From Taklimakanibacter sp050246735 (GTDB taxonomy: Bacteria; Pseudomonadota; Alphaproteobacteria; Rhizobiales; Aestuariivirgaceae), in contig JBFWVM010000012.1 in the NCBI GenBank assembly GCA_050246735.1, positions 1-64,000 of the forward strand: a stretch of 64,000 nt of DNA, in the 5' to 3' direction. Shown piece after piece: positions 1-7,881 of this stretch. How positions within the stretch are numbered: the stretch's first letter is position 1; every line of letters begins with the position of its first letter. The translations under genes were made by a program, and so were the position numbers. The notes below the pieces were generated by a model, which worked only from the letters and a program-made list of their open reading frames with translations, searched no databases and was not told where the DNA came from.

Positions 1-73
1 TCACCGCCTTTCGGAATTCCAGACCGTGATAGGCATCCTGACCCGGCTTTGTGTAGCGGCGCTCGATCTTCAT
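1..73 (-). CDS. nrdJ: Vitamin B12-dependent (class II) ribonucleotide reductase, N-terminal fragment
   Basis: Only the first 24 codons lie in the window; the gene runs off the left edge. The reading frame begins MKIERRYTKPGQ and continues to LEFRKAV, which matches the recalled N-terminus of alphaproteobacterial adenosylcobalamin-dependent ribonucleoside-diphosphate reductases. These enzymes make deoxyribonucleotides in the cytoplasm, with or without oxygen. A purine-rich ribosome binding site (GAGGGAAA) lies just before the ATG at 73-71. The call is supported independently by two NrdR-box-like sites and a promoter upstream (280-349), which are the expected control of an nrd gene. The core domains are outside the window, so the family call rests on the N-terminus and the regulatory context. 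Confidence 0.82.
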   Translation of the reverse strand, partial: MKIERRYTKPGQDAYHGLEFRKAV

Positions 74-279
74 AGTTTCCCTCGTTCTTCTTCTCCTGTT
101 GGCCTGGGGTGGTCGCGCAAGACTCCACCCACCGGCTTCCGTTCACCCGTGCTTGACGACGCAGACTCCCCGTCCGCGGAAGCAGACCCCCCGCGGATTA
201 CGCAGCATTGTTTTGGGTTTTTCCTTGTGTGGGAGCCGGCTTTTGCCCCGGCTCCCGCGACCCCTCAGCCTCAGGACTC

Positions 280-308
280 AATCTATTACATCGTCATACG
301 GACGTCAA
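280..308 (-). promoter_or_regulatory. Predicted sigma70-type promoter of nrdJ
   Basis: On the minus strand a TTGACG -35 element (308-303) is followed after exactly 17 bases by TAGATT (285-280), close to the TTGACA/TATAAT consensus. The -35 overlaps the proximal NrdR box, which would allow repression. Transcription from here would give a leader of about 200 nt before the nrdJ ATG at 73. That leader contains a perfect 9-bp stem (231-239 with 248-256) and smaller stems. Start site not proven. Confidence 0.55.
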
Positions 309-318
309 CAGGTAGTGT
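303..318. promoter_or_regulatory. NrdR box, proximal copy
   Basis: A 16-bp site whose half-sites fit the NrdR consensus (CAA on the left, TAGTGT on the right), with a degenerate centre. Its start is 31 bp from the start of the second box at 334, the helical spacing typical of paired NrdR sites. It overlaps the predicted -35 element. NrdR is the ATP/dATP-sensing repressor of ribonucleotide reductase genes. Confidence 0.6.
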
Positions 319-333
319 GTTGCCAAATCCTTA

Positions 334-349
334 ACACTAGATATTGTGT
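334..349. promoter_or_regulatory. NrdR box, distal copy
   Basis: The 16-mer ACACTAGATATTGTGT is an almost perfect palindrome and a close match to the NrdR-box consensus (ACACWATATATWGTGT). Together with the weaker copy at 303-318 it forms the usual tandem arrangement upstream of nrd genes, here nrdJ on the minus strand. Confidence 0.78.
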
Positions 350-367
350 CCACAGTTGACGATCGCC

Positions 368-376
368 TGTGGATAA
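368..376 (-). promoter_or_regulatory. DnaA box upstream of nrdJ
   Basis: TGTGGATAA on the plus strand is the exact complement of the DnaA-box consensus TTATCCACA. It lies 19 bp beyond the distal NrdR box, inside the nrdJ control region. In Escherichia coli DnaA binds the nrdAB promoter, so a matching role is plausible here but is inference. A single 9-mer can occur by chance. Confidence 0.45.
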
Positions 377-433
377 GGGAGACTGCGCCACGATTCGGCA
401 GGGCCTCGCAAGCAAAGCTTGGGCTTGACTGGC

Positions 434-450
434 AAAACCCTTGAAAAGGG
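434..450 (-). terminator. Weak intrinsic terminator after the S41 peptidase gene
   Basis: Read on the minus strand, CCCTT-TTC-AAGGG forms a 5-bp hairpin followed directly by TTTT. It starts 23 bases after the stop codon of the S41 peptidase gene. The stem is short, so the call is tentative. Confidence 0.35.
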
Positions 451-472
451 CCGATTCTCGACCGCGCCGGCG

Positions 473-1726
473 TCAGTCGAGCTTCCGGATCAGGATGTCG
501 ATGGCGGCCGCGAGCTGCGGGTCGGCGCCCCCCGCATAGCGGATATCGAAGGGCACGTCGTGATCGGGAGCGACGCCGACGCCCTCCAGGCGCACATTGT
601 CGACCATGACGTCGTCGACCGCGACCAGGAGCAGGCTGCCGTTCGACTGAAGGAAGGCGCGCGCGGCGAGGACGGCGCCGGCGCTGCGCGTGCCCACCAC
701 TTCGCCATAGCCGTATTTCTTGAAGCCGTAGGCCAGGACCTCCTTGCCGCTGCGCGTGCCGCCGTTGATGAGGAGGATCACCGGCTTGCGCCAGCGTCCG
801 TTCACGACGGTCTCGCCGTCCCGCCCCTCGAGCCTCATGGTCGGACTGCGCGCATTGAAGATGTCGAGATAGTCGGGCTGGGCGTCGCCCCAGCCGTCGC
901 GCAGGTCCCAGATGAGGGCATCGGCGTCCTTGAGCTTGCCGTCGATGAGCTCTTCGAGCAGGGCCTGATACTGGCGCCGCGCGTAAGACCAGACATGGAC
1001 GTAGCCGAGCCTGCGCCCGTCCTTCTCGATGAGGCGGGCGCCGTTCTCCATCGCGGCGAGGAACGCCTGGTTGGGGCGCAGGGCCTCGGGCACGACCGTG
1101 ACGGTGCGGGTCTTCGCCCCGGCCTCGCGCCGGATGGTCAAAGGCACCTCCCGTCCGGCCTTGCCGGCGAAGGAGCCGACGGGCGCGAAGTCCTCGCCGT
1201 CCGCGGCGACGATCTCGTCGCCCACCTCGAGCCCGGCGTCGGCGGCGGGAAAGCCGGCGAAGAGCCCGCTGATGAAATGCCGGCCGTCGATGACGCGGGT
1301 GAGCATGCCGACGCCGTCATAGACGACCTCGCCCCCGGCGAAGCGTTTTCGGAGCTCGCTTCTCAGGCTGTAGGAGAAGATGTCGGCAAGATCGTAATAG
1401 GCGATCTCGTCCGGCGTGTAGTAGCCCATGTGGGAGGCATGCAGCTGCGCCAGCAGGTCGGTGACGACCGCCGCCACATCGGCTTGCGGCCTGGCGGCCA
1501 GCGATCGGTATTTCCGGCCCAGGGCGTTCCAGTCGAGGCCCTTGAGCCTGGGGTCATAGAAGGTGTCCCGCACCTTCCGCCAGGCTTCGTCGAACGCCTT
1601 CACGTTCGCCGATGAAATAACGTCATTCTTCGTTTGCGTCCCGGCGGCCGCGGGCGATGCGGCGCCGGCCGGCCCGGCGAGCGCCAGGAAAGCCGCCGCC
1701 ATGACCGCAAATCGGGATCTTCGCAT
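473..1726 (-). CDS. S41 family (C-terminal-processing-like) serine peptidase, exported
   Basis: A 417-residue protein with a signal peptide (about residues 1-23, hydrophobic core ending AGPAGAA). A PDZ-like segment spans roughly 140-205 (DAGLEVGDEIVAADG). The S41 core is at about 235-395. It contains TRSGKE with the likely nucleophile Ser326, and the closing LEGVGVAPDHDVPF segment common in this family. S41 proteases cleave proteins in the periplasm; the substrate is unknown. The gene is followed by a weak terminator (434-450). It lies downstream of, and on the same strand as, the MFS exporter gene with an 85-base gap, so co-transcription is possible. Confidence 0.82.
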   Translation of the reverse strand: MRRSRFAVMAAAFLALAGPAGAASPAAAGTQTKNDVISSANVKAFDEAWRKVRDTFYDPRLKGLDWNALGRKYRSLAARPQADVAAVVTDLLAQLHASHMGYYTPDEIAYYDLADIFSYSLRSELRKRFAGGEVVYDGVGMLTRVIDGRHFISGLFAGFPAADAGLEVGDEIVAADGEDFAPVGSFAGKAGREVPLTIRREAGAKTRTVTVVPEALRPNQAFLAAMENGARLIEKDGRRLGYVHVWSYARRQYQALLEELIDGKLKDADALIWDLRDGWGDAQPDYLDIFNARSPTMRLEGRDGETVVNGRWRKPVILLINGGTRSGKEVLAYGFKKYGYGEVVGTRSAGAVLAARAFLQSNGSLLLVAVDDVMVDNVRLEGVGVAPDHDVPFDIRYAGGADPQLAAAIDILIRKLD

Positions 1727-1811
1727 GAGGGAACTCCAGCTCGATAGCCTAAGGCTAGCATCAAGGCTCCGGAACCCCGGTCACGTTTCTGCGACGGCGC
1801 GCGCCGCCGCA

Positions 1812-3365
1812 TCAGTGCGGCGGAGCGTTCCCGGCGGAGGGCCGCTCGAGCCTCCGCGCGAAGAGGAGGGCGGCGAGGGCGATGAGGGTCACGAGTGCCA
1901 GCATCGTCCAGGCATCGTTGATGGCCATGACCAGCGACTGCTTCTCCAGATCGGGCATGATGTCGAGGAGCCGCATGGAATCGAGGCCGCCCTGGACGTC
2001 GGCGCGCGTGAGCCCGAACAGGTCGAGGGTCTGGGGATCGCCGGCCTTGAGCTGTTCCGTCAGCGCCTCGGCATGTTCCGGCCCGCGCGTGAACATGATC
2101 GTGTCGATGAGCGATATGCCGATGGCGCCGCCGAGATTGCGCATCATGTTGAACAGGCTGCTGCCGTCGCCGATCTCGTCACGGCCGAGACCGCCGAGCG
2201 CGATGCGGGTGGGCGCGAGGAGGCAGAGCATGACGGCGGCGCCGCGCACGACCTGCGGCCAGAACATCTCGTTGTAGTCGGTATCGACGCTCTGATGGAT
2301 GCTGAGACCAAGACCCAGGGCGAAGACGGTGAAGCCCAGGACCGTCAGCCAGCGCGCGTCGACCTGCTTGTCGAGCTGCACCGCGAGGGGCGCCATCAGG
2401 AGCTGGGCGGCGCCCGTCACCAGCATGATCTCGCCGATGCGCAAGGGTCCGTGCCCGCGCACGAAGGCGAGGAAGACCGGCATGAGATAGAGCATGCCGA
2501 AGAGCGAGATGCCGAGCGCGAAGCTCAGGACGCAGCCGGCCGCGAAGTTGCGCCGGGCGAGGAGGCGGACATTGACGGCGGCGGCGCCGCCCGCCGATGC
2601 GCGCCGGACGAAGAAGCCGCCAAGGACGATCGTCGCGGCGAGAAGGCCGAGCACCGTCCCCGAGGTCCAGCCATCTGCTGGCGCCTGCTTGAGGGCGGTC
2701 TCGAATGCCGCAAGAGCGCCGGCGAGGCAGAGGAGGCAGAGCCAGTCGAGCCGGCGCAGGCCGGCGATGTCGCGCGGCTCCCGCCCGAAGCCCGCAAGGG
2801 CGCCGGCGGCCGCGACGATTCCCGGCAGGACGTTGATCAGGAAGAGCCAATGCCAGGACGTGGTCTCGGTGATCCAGCCGCCGACGACCGGTCCGAGCGT
2901 CGGCGCCAGCACCGCCACCACGCCGGCGAGGGTCGTGGCGAGCGGATGGTTCCGGGGCGGAAACAGGAGAAAGATGGCGGCGAACACCAGGGGGATGAGT
3001 ACGCCGCCGGCGAAGCCCTGGACCAGGCGCGCCGCGATCAGCGAGGCGAAATCGAAGCTCGCCGCGCAGGCGAGCGAGGCCAGGGTGAAGACCGTGAGCG
3101 CGAGGACGAAGGTCCGCTTGAGGCCGAGCGTGCGGATGAAGAGGCCGGTCAGGGGAATGGCGATGATCTCGGCGATGAGATAGGCGGTCTGTATCCAGCT
3201 CATCCGGTCGGCGCCGATGCCGAGCGCTTCCTCGATCACCGCCAGCGACGTCACCACCACCTGGATGTCGAGGATCGCCATGAACATGCCGAGGCACATG
3301 GCGGCGAAGCCGATCCAGGTGCCGGCTTGGGCGGCTGGTCTTTCTCCGGGAGAAGCACTGGTCAT
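1812..3365 (-). CDS. DHA2-family MFS drug exporter (EmrB/QacA type)
   Basis: A 517-residue inner membrane protein with about 14 predicted hydrophobic helices, the count expected of the DHA2 drug:proton antiporters. Visible signatures are the N-terminal FMAILDIQVV motif (motif D1-like), the ARLVQGFAGG segment and the antiporter motif C in TM5 (LAPTLGPVVGGWI). It probably exports toxic hydrophobic compounds using the proton gradient; the substrate cannot be read from sequence. No EmrA-type membrane-fusion partner lies next to it, so it may act alone. Its start at 3365 is divergent from the DedA/PAP2 fusion gene at 3486, with a 120-base shared promoter region. Confidence 0.85.
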   Translation of the reverse strand: MTSASPGERPAAQAGTWIGFAAMCLGMFMAILDIQVVVTSLAVIEEALGIGADRMSWIQTAYLIAEIIAIPLTGLFIRTLGLKRTFVLALTVFTLASLACAASFDFASLIAARLVQGFAGGVLIPLVFAAIFLLFPPRNHPLATTLAGVVAVLAPTLGPVVGGWITETTSWHWLFLINVLPGIVAAAGALAGFGREPRDIAGLRRLDWLCLLCLAGALAAFETALKQAPADGWTSGTVLGLLAATIVLGGFFVRRASAGGAAAVNVRLLARRNFAAGCVLSFALGISLFGMLYLMPVFLAFVRGHGPLRIGEIMLVTGAAQLLMAPLAVQLDKQVDARWLTVLGFTVFALGLGLSIHQSVDTDYNEMFWPQVVRGAAVMLCLLAPTRIALGGLGRDEIGDGSSLFNMMRNLGGAIGISLIDTIMFTRGPEHAEALTEQLKAGDPQTLDLFGLTRADVQGGLDSMRLLDIMPDLEKQSLVMAINDAWTMLALVTLIALAALLFARRLERPSAGNAPPH

Positions 3366-3485
3366 GCGATATCGCCTTTAGCCTTGTTCTCGACATGAGG
3401 TTCTTGGTAAGTCCCGAGCCTCGCCGTCCCTTCGGCCCCGCCGTAATAACCTTGTGACTTTGCAGACTTAACCACCATCGGCCGC

Positions 3486-5501
3486 ATGGAGCATATACAG
3501 CCTTATCTCGATTATTTCGCCCAGCATCCCGGCTGGGCGATCGCGGTCGTCTTTTTGATTGCCTTTGGGGAAGCGCTGCTCATCATCGGCCTGTTCGTGC
3601 CCTCGACCGCGGTGCTGGTGGGCGCCGGCATGCTGGTCGGCACCGGGCATCTCGACTTCTGGCCGGTCTTCGCCGCCACCGCAGCGGGCGCCATTTTCGG
3701 CGACCAGCTGTCCTACTGGGCCGGGCGCCTTTTCGGCAACCGGCTCAAGACCCTGTGGCCGCTCAACCGCTATCCGGCGCTCGTCGCGCGCGGCGAGGAT
3801 TTCGTCCTCAAGCACGGCGGCAAGTCGATCGCCATCGGGCGCTTCGTGCCCGGCGTCAAGGCGGTGGTTCCGGGCATCGTCGGCATGTTCGGCATGGGCC
3901 AGGCCTATTTCGCCGCCATCAACGTGACCTCGGGCCTGTTCTGGACCGCATCGCACGTGCTGCCCGGCATGCTCTTCGGCCAGGTGCTGGCCATGGCCGG
4001 CGAGCTCAGCGAAAGGCTGCTGATCGTCCTCCTGGTGCTTCTGGTGCTGCTGGCGATCGCGGGCTGGCTCATCCGCCTGTTCATCGGCGGCCTCGGCCCC
4101 ATCATCGAGAACGCCCAGGACAGCTTCGCCCTCTGGGCCGGCAAGCAGCCCGGCCGGTTCTGGCCGCGTCTCGGCGCCCTGATCTCGCCCGCCCATCCGG
4201 GATCGCTGTCGATCATCCTGTTCGCGGCGCTCGCGGTCACCGCACTCATCGCCTTCCTGCATATCATGAGCAGCGTCTTCGGCCAGTCGACGCTGATCGA
4301 CGCCGACCTGTCGATCCACAACATGATGCAGGGGCTGCGCAACGCGCCGGGCGACGAGATCATGACCATCGTCACCATGCTGGGCGACGGCTTCGTCATG
4401 ATCTCGGTGGGGCTCGCCATCGTCGCCTGGCTCTTCTGGCGGCGCGAATGGCGCATCGCCGCGGCGGCCTTCGCCACCATTCTCGCCGCCAGGCTCTTCG
4501 TGCCTCTGATGAAATTGTGGCTGCAGCGGCCGCGGCCGCTCGAGCTCACCGGGCTCCCCGAGGTCTTCAGCTTTCCCTCCGGCCACACCACCTTCGCCAC
4601 CGTGACGCTCGGTGTCCTCGCGGTGCTGGCGAGCCACGGCCTGCGCAGCTGGGGCAAGGCGGTGGTCTTCGCCGCCGCCGGCATCGCCGTCATCGCCATC
4701 GCCTATTCGCGCATCTATCTCGGCGCCCACTGGATGTCGGACGTGCTGGGCGGTTTCCTGTTCGGCGCGGTGATGATCGCCGCTTTCGGCATCGCCATCG
4801 AAGCGGTGCCCTCGCGCCGCATCCAGCCCCTGGGGCTGACGGTCGCGACCCTCATGGCCTTCGCGCTCGCCGGAACCGTCCACATCTCGCGCGACTATCC
4901 GGCCAACGCCGATATATATGTGCCGCGCGAGGCCATCGTCCTCTATGACCGCGAGCAATGGGAATCGGGCTCCTGGGCCAGCCTGCCGCGCCGGCGCATC
5001 GACCTCGCCGGCCACAGCGACGAGCCGTTCGGCGTGCAATGGGCGGGCGATCCCTCGCCGCTCGGCGAGGCCTTGGGCGAGGCGGGCTGGACGGAACAGG
5101 GCAGATGGTCCTGGCGGCTCGGGCTTGCCTATCTCGACCCGCAGCGCGGCCTCGCCGACCTGCCGCCGCGGCCGGCCCTGCATCAGGGCAGGCTCGCCGA
5201 TCTCACCTGGACGAAGCCCGAGGAAGGCCGGCCCGACGAGCGCCTGGTGCTGCGCGCCTTCAAGACCGACGTGATGATCGGCCAGGCGGAGAAGACCTAT
5301 CCCGTCTATCTCATGAGCCTCATGCGCGAGCGTCTGCGCCGCGGCTTCCATCTCTACGCGGTGCCGTCGCCCGCCTTGCCCGCCGCGGCGGAACGCGAGG
5401 GCCTCGCGGCCATGATCCGGACGATCCCTGCCGTCAGGATCGTCGAGGGGCGGGGACCGGACGCCGGCGACGGCCTGATCCTGGTCGACGCCATGCGGTG
5501 A
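3486..5501 (+). CDS. DedA / PAP2 phosphatase / LssY-C three-domain membrane protein
   Basis: A 671-residue multi-helix membrane protein. Residues 1-200 are a DedA/SNARE-associated domain (FVPSTAVLVGAG, FGDQLSYWAGR, GRFVPGVKAVVPG). Residues 240-440 are a PAP2 lipid phosphatase with all three catalytic motifs: KLWLQRPRP (343-351), PSGH (364-367) and SRIYLGAHWMSD (408-419). Residues about 475-660 form a soluble LssY-type C-terminal domain. DedA proteins move phospholipids or undecaprenyl phosphate across the membrane, and PAP2 enzymes dephosphorylate lipid pyrophosphates. The fusion therefore suggests lipid-carrier recycling or phospholipid handling (inference). The start ATG is preceded by only weak Shine-Dalgarno sequence. 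Confidence 0.88.
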   Translation: MEHIQPYLDYFAQHPGWAIAVVFLIAFGEALLIIGLFVPSTAVLVGAGMLVGTGHLDFWPVFAATAAGAIFGDQLSYWAGRLFGNRLKTLWPLNRYPALVARGEDFVLKHGGKSIAIGRFVPGVKAVVPGIVGMFGMGQAYFAAINVTSGLFWTASHVLPGMLFGQVLAMAGELSERLLIVLLVLLVLLAIAGWLIRLFIGGLGPIIENAQDSFALWAGKQPGRFWPRLGALISPAHPGSLSIILFAALAVTALIAFLHIMSSVFGQSTLIDADLSIHNMMQGLRNAPGDEIMTIVTMLGDGFVMISVGLAIVAWLFWRREWRIAAAAFATILAARLFVPLMKLWLQRPRPLELTGLPEVFSFPSGHTTFATVTLGVLAVLASHGLRSWGKAVVFAAAGIAVIAIAYSRIYLGAHWMSDVLGGFLFGAVMIAAFGIAIEAVPSRRIQPLGLTVATLMAFALAGTVHISRDYPANADIYVPREAIVLYDREQWESGSWASLPRRRIDLAGHSDEPFGVQWAGDPSPLGEALGEAGWTEQGRWSWRLGLAYLDPQRGLADLPPRPALHQGRLADLTWTKPEEGRPDERLVLRAFKTDVMIGQAEKTYPVYLMSLMRERLRRGFHLYAVPSPALPAAAEREGLAAMIRTIPAVRIVEGRGPDAGDGLILVDAMR

Positions 5502-5577
5502 CGCGCCAGTGACGCGCCGGGACGGGCTGGACAAAACCGGCCAATTCCGCCATTCATGCCGCCTGAAAGGTGACCAC

Positions 5578-5982
5578 GTGATCGACTTCCTCAAGCAGCT
5601 CTTTACCTGGTGGAACGGACGGACTCTCGGCCTGCGCTACTATACATGGCGCAAGGGCGAGTTCGTCGGCGAGGACGAGTTCGGCAACCGCTATTTCCGC
5701 GCGCCCTCGGCGCTGCCGCAGTCGATTCCGGAACGCCGCTGGGTCGTCTATAACGGCTATGCCGAAGCTTCGATGATCCCGCCGGGCTGGCATGGCTGGA
5801 TGCATCACCGCGACGCGCAGCCGCCGGTGAAGGACGGCTACAGGCCGCGCGAATGGGAGAAGCCGCATCAGCCCAATCTGACCGGCACGGCGCGCGCCTA
5901 TCGTCCGCCCGGCAGCATCGTCGGCAGCGCGCGCCCGGCCAAGGTCGCCCAGCCCGACTACGAGGCGTGGCGCCCGGAATAG
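5578..5982 (+). CDS. NADH:ubiquinone oxidoreductase 17.2 kDa-like subunit (NDUFA12 family)
   Basis: A 134-residue protein starting at GTG 5578, chosen because GAAAGGTGA lies 5 bases upstream and the translated start MIDFLKQLFTWW fits the family; the frame is open further back to 5509. Family hallmarks are GLRYYTWRKGEFVGEDEFGNRYFR, ERRWVVYNGYAEASMIPPGWHGWMHH and a C-terminal W-P-E. NDUFA12 is a supernumerary subunit of respiratory Complex I found in mitochondria and alphaproteobacteria, placed on the matrix/cytoplasmic arm. In this group the gene commonly sits near mlaD and DUF2155, as here, away from the main nuo operon. Confidence 0.93.
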   Translation: MIDFLKQLFTWWNGRTLGLRYYTWRKGEFVGEDEFGNRYFRAPSALPQSIPERRWVVYNGYAEASMIPPGWHGWMHHRDAQPPVKDGYRPREWEKPHQPNLTGTARAYRPPGSIVGSARPAKVAQPDYEAWRPE

Positions 5983-6109
5983 CCGTTTCCCCGGCCCGCT
6001 GCTGCCACAATTTGCGGGTTGTCTCGACTCTCCAAAGACCGCTACATGGCCGGTGTGCCGAGCACGACGTACCGGGACTCGTCAGTTTCAGGACACCAGG
6101 GACCGCATC

Positions 6110-6667
6110 ATGAAAAATACCACGGTTGAGACCGCCATCGGCGCGCTCGTCATCCTGATCGCCGCCGGCTTCTTCGCCTTTGCCTATACGGCATCGGGGA
6201 AGGGCGGCACCACCGGCGGCTACACGCTCAAGGCCGAGTTCGACAATGTCGCCGGCGTCAATACCGGCACCGACGTCCGCCTCGCCGGCATCAAGGTCGG
6301 GACCGTGGTCGGCCAGTCGCTCAATCCGGACAATTACCTTGCGGTCGTCACCATGACCATCGACCCCAAGGTGAAGCTCACCGACGACACGACGGCGAAA
6401 GTGACGTCGGAAGGCCTGCTCGGCTCCAACTTCATCGCCCTCGAACCCGGCGGATCCGAGACCCTGCTCGCCGACGGCGGACAGATCATCAATACGCAAG
6501 GGTCGGTCGACATCTGGACGCTGATCTCGACCGCGATGTTCGACAACAAGGGCAAGGGCGGCGGCGACACGCAGACGACGCCGCCGGCGGAAAACAAGCC
6601 GCAGACGGAGCCTGAGGCCGAGCCGCAGCCGGAAGCGGAGCCGCAACCCGAGACCCAGCCGCAATGA
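6110..6667 (+). CDS. mlaD: MlaD-type MCE-domain lipid-binding protein
   Basis: A 185-residue protein with one N-terminal membrane helix (ETAIGALVILIAAGFFAFAY) and a single MCE domain (about 38-110; VRLAGIKVGTV, SEGLLGSNFIALEPGG). MlaD forms the periplasmic hexamer of the Mla phospholipid transporter, which keeps the outer membrane asymmetric. The C-terminus (about 150-185) is a low-complexity Pro/Glu/Gln tail with PEAEPQ-type repeats, probably unstructured. The ATG at 6110 follows an ACCAGGGA sequence; the frame is open to 6053. The stop overlaps the next gene by 4 bases. The ATPase and permease partners (MlaF, MlaE) are not in the window. Confidence 0.9.
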   Translation: MKNTTVETAIGALVILIAAGFFAFAYTASGKGGTTGGYTLKAEFDNVAGVNTGTDVRLAGIKVGTVVGQSLNPDNYLAVVTMTIDPKVKLTDDTTAKVTSEGLLGSNFIALEPGGSETLLADGGQIINTQGSVDIWTLISTAMFDNKGKGGGDTQTTPPAENKPQTEPEAEPQPEAEPQPETQPQ

Positions 6668-7425
6668 GCGATGCCGTCTCACGCCGCCAGACCTGGTCGG
6701 CGGCCACCTATGACGAGCATGCGCGTTTCGTCTCCGATCTCGCGGGCGGCGTGATCGACTGGCTCGCGGCCACGAGCGGCGAGCGCATCCTCGATCTCGG
6801 CTGCGGCGACGGCGTGCTGACCGCCGAGCTCGCCGGCAAGGGCGCCGAGATGGTGGGCGTGGATGCGAGCGACGATTTCGTGCGCGCCTGCCGCGAGCGC
6901 GGCCTCGACGTGCGGCAGATGGACGGCGAGGCGCTGACCTTCGACGAGGAATTCGACGCCGTCTTCTCGAATGCGGCGCTGCACTGGATGACGCGGCCGG
7001 AGCGCGTGATCGACGGCGTCCGGCGCGCGCTCAGGCCGGGCGGCCGCTTCGTCGCCGAATTCGGCGGCCACGGCAACGTCGCCGCGATCGCCACCGCCCT
7101 GCATGCCGTGGCGGTCCGTCACGGCAAGGACGCGCGCCTTGCCCATCCCTGGTTCTTCCCATCGCCCGCCATCTATCGCGCGATGCTGGAGAGGCAAGGC
7201 TTCACGGTCGCCCGCATCGCGCTCATCCCGCGCCCGACGCCGCTCAAGACCGGCATGGCCGCATGGCTCAGGCTCTTCAACACGCCGTTCTTCACGCAGT
7301 TCGGCGCAGGTTCGGATGCGGCGGTGAGGGAGGCCGAGGAGCTGCTCGGATTCTCCCTGCGCGACGCCGAGGGCAATTGGACGGCGGACTATGTGCGCCT
7401 GCGGGTCGAGGCGCGCAGGGCATGA
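6664..7425 (+). CDS. Class I SAM-dependent methyltransferase
   Basis: A 253-residue cytoplasmic enzyme with the Rossmann SAM-binding motif ILDLGCGDG near residue 40, an acidic motif II (MVGVDASDDF) and a downstream SNAALHWM segment like that of trans-aconitate methyltransferases and related small-molecule methyltransferases. The methyl acceptor is not identifiable. The gene is translationally coupled on both sides: its ATG overlaps the mlaD stop (ATGA) and its stop overlaps the DUF2155 start (ATGA). This suggests a single mlaD-methyltransferase-DUF2155 transcript. Confidence 0.82.
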   Translation: MSDAVSRRQTWSAATYDEHARFVSDLAGGVIDWLAATSGERILDLGCGDGVLTAELAGKGAEMVGVDASDDFVRACRERGLDVRQMDGEALTFDEEFDAVFSNAALHWMTRPERVIDGVRRALRPGGRFVAEFGGHGNVAAIATALHAVAVRHGKDARLAHPWFFPSPAIYRAMLERQGFTVARIALIPRPTPLKTGMAAWLRLFNTPFFTQFGAGSDAAVREAEELLGFSLRDAEGNWTADYVRLRVEARRA

Positions 7426-7865
7426 AGCGCTTCCTGCCGGTCGTGGCCATTCTCGCGGCATGTCCGCCGGCTTTCGCCGACCGCATCTCCAATCCGATCG
7501 CCGTCTTTTCCGGGCTCGACAAGATCACCGGCCTCACCACCACATTCGAGGCCAGGATCGGCGAGGAGAAGCGTTTCGGCGGGCTCTTCGTCAAGGCGGA
7601 TGCCTGCTATACGCGCGACGTCACCGAAGAGCCGCGCACGACGTCCTTCGTCGAGATCGAGGAGATCGAGACCGACGACACGCGCAAGAAGATCTTCTCC
7701 GGCTGGATGTTCGCCGAGAGTCCGGGCCTGAGCGCGCTCGAGCACCCGATCTACGACGTGTGGCTGACCGGCTGCCGCGATCCCAACGCGCCGCCGCCCG
7801 TCGTCGAGCAGGTGCCGGAGGACCAGCCTTCGCCGGAAGGCGAGGAGGGCGAGCCGGAGGACTGA
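7422..7865 (+). CDS. DUF2155 exported protein
   Basis: A 147-residue protein with a signal peptide (MKRFLPVVAILAACPPAFA) and a DUF2155 domain: KITGLTTTFEARIGEEKRFG, a CYTR segment, FSGWMFAESPGLSALEHPIYDVWLTGC. The two cysteines (in CYTR and TGCRD) may form a disulfide. The C-terminus is acidic (EDQPSPEGEEGEPED). The function is unknown; the family is largely restricted to Alphaproteobacteria and recurs between NDUFA12/mlaD and aat, so a cell-envelope role is likely but unproven. It starts at ATG 7422 inside the preceding gene's stop. Confidence 0.88.
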   Translation: MKRFLPVVAILAACPPAFADRISNPIAVFSGLDKITGLTTTFEARIGEEKRFGGLFVKADACYTRDVTEEPRTTSFVEIEEIETDDTRKKIFSGWMFAESPGLSALEHPIYDVWLTGCRDPNAPPPVVEQVPEDQPSPEGEEGEPED

Positions 7866-7881
7866 TCGCGGGAGCATCCGA

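Noticed and set aside
231..256. Intrinsic terminator upstream of nrdJ
   Set aside because: The 9-bp stem is perfect but neither strand has a T-tract after it.
74..279. Cobalamin riboswitch in the nrdJ leader
   Set aside because: The leader has stems and an AAGCCGGTGGG stretch, but the conserved B12-box and core elements are not recognisable, and a B12-dependent enzyme is not normally switched off by its cofactor.
3468..5594. Long minus-strand frame opposite the DedA/PAP2 gene
   Set aside because: Composition is His/Glu/Arg/Gly-rich, typical of an antisense shadow, and the plus strand has all DedA and PAP2 motifs.
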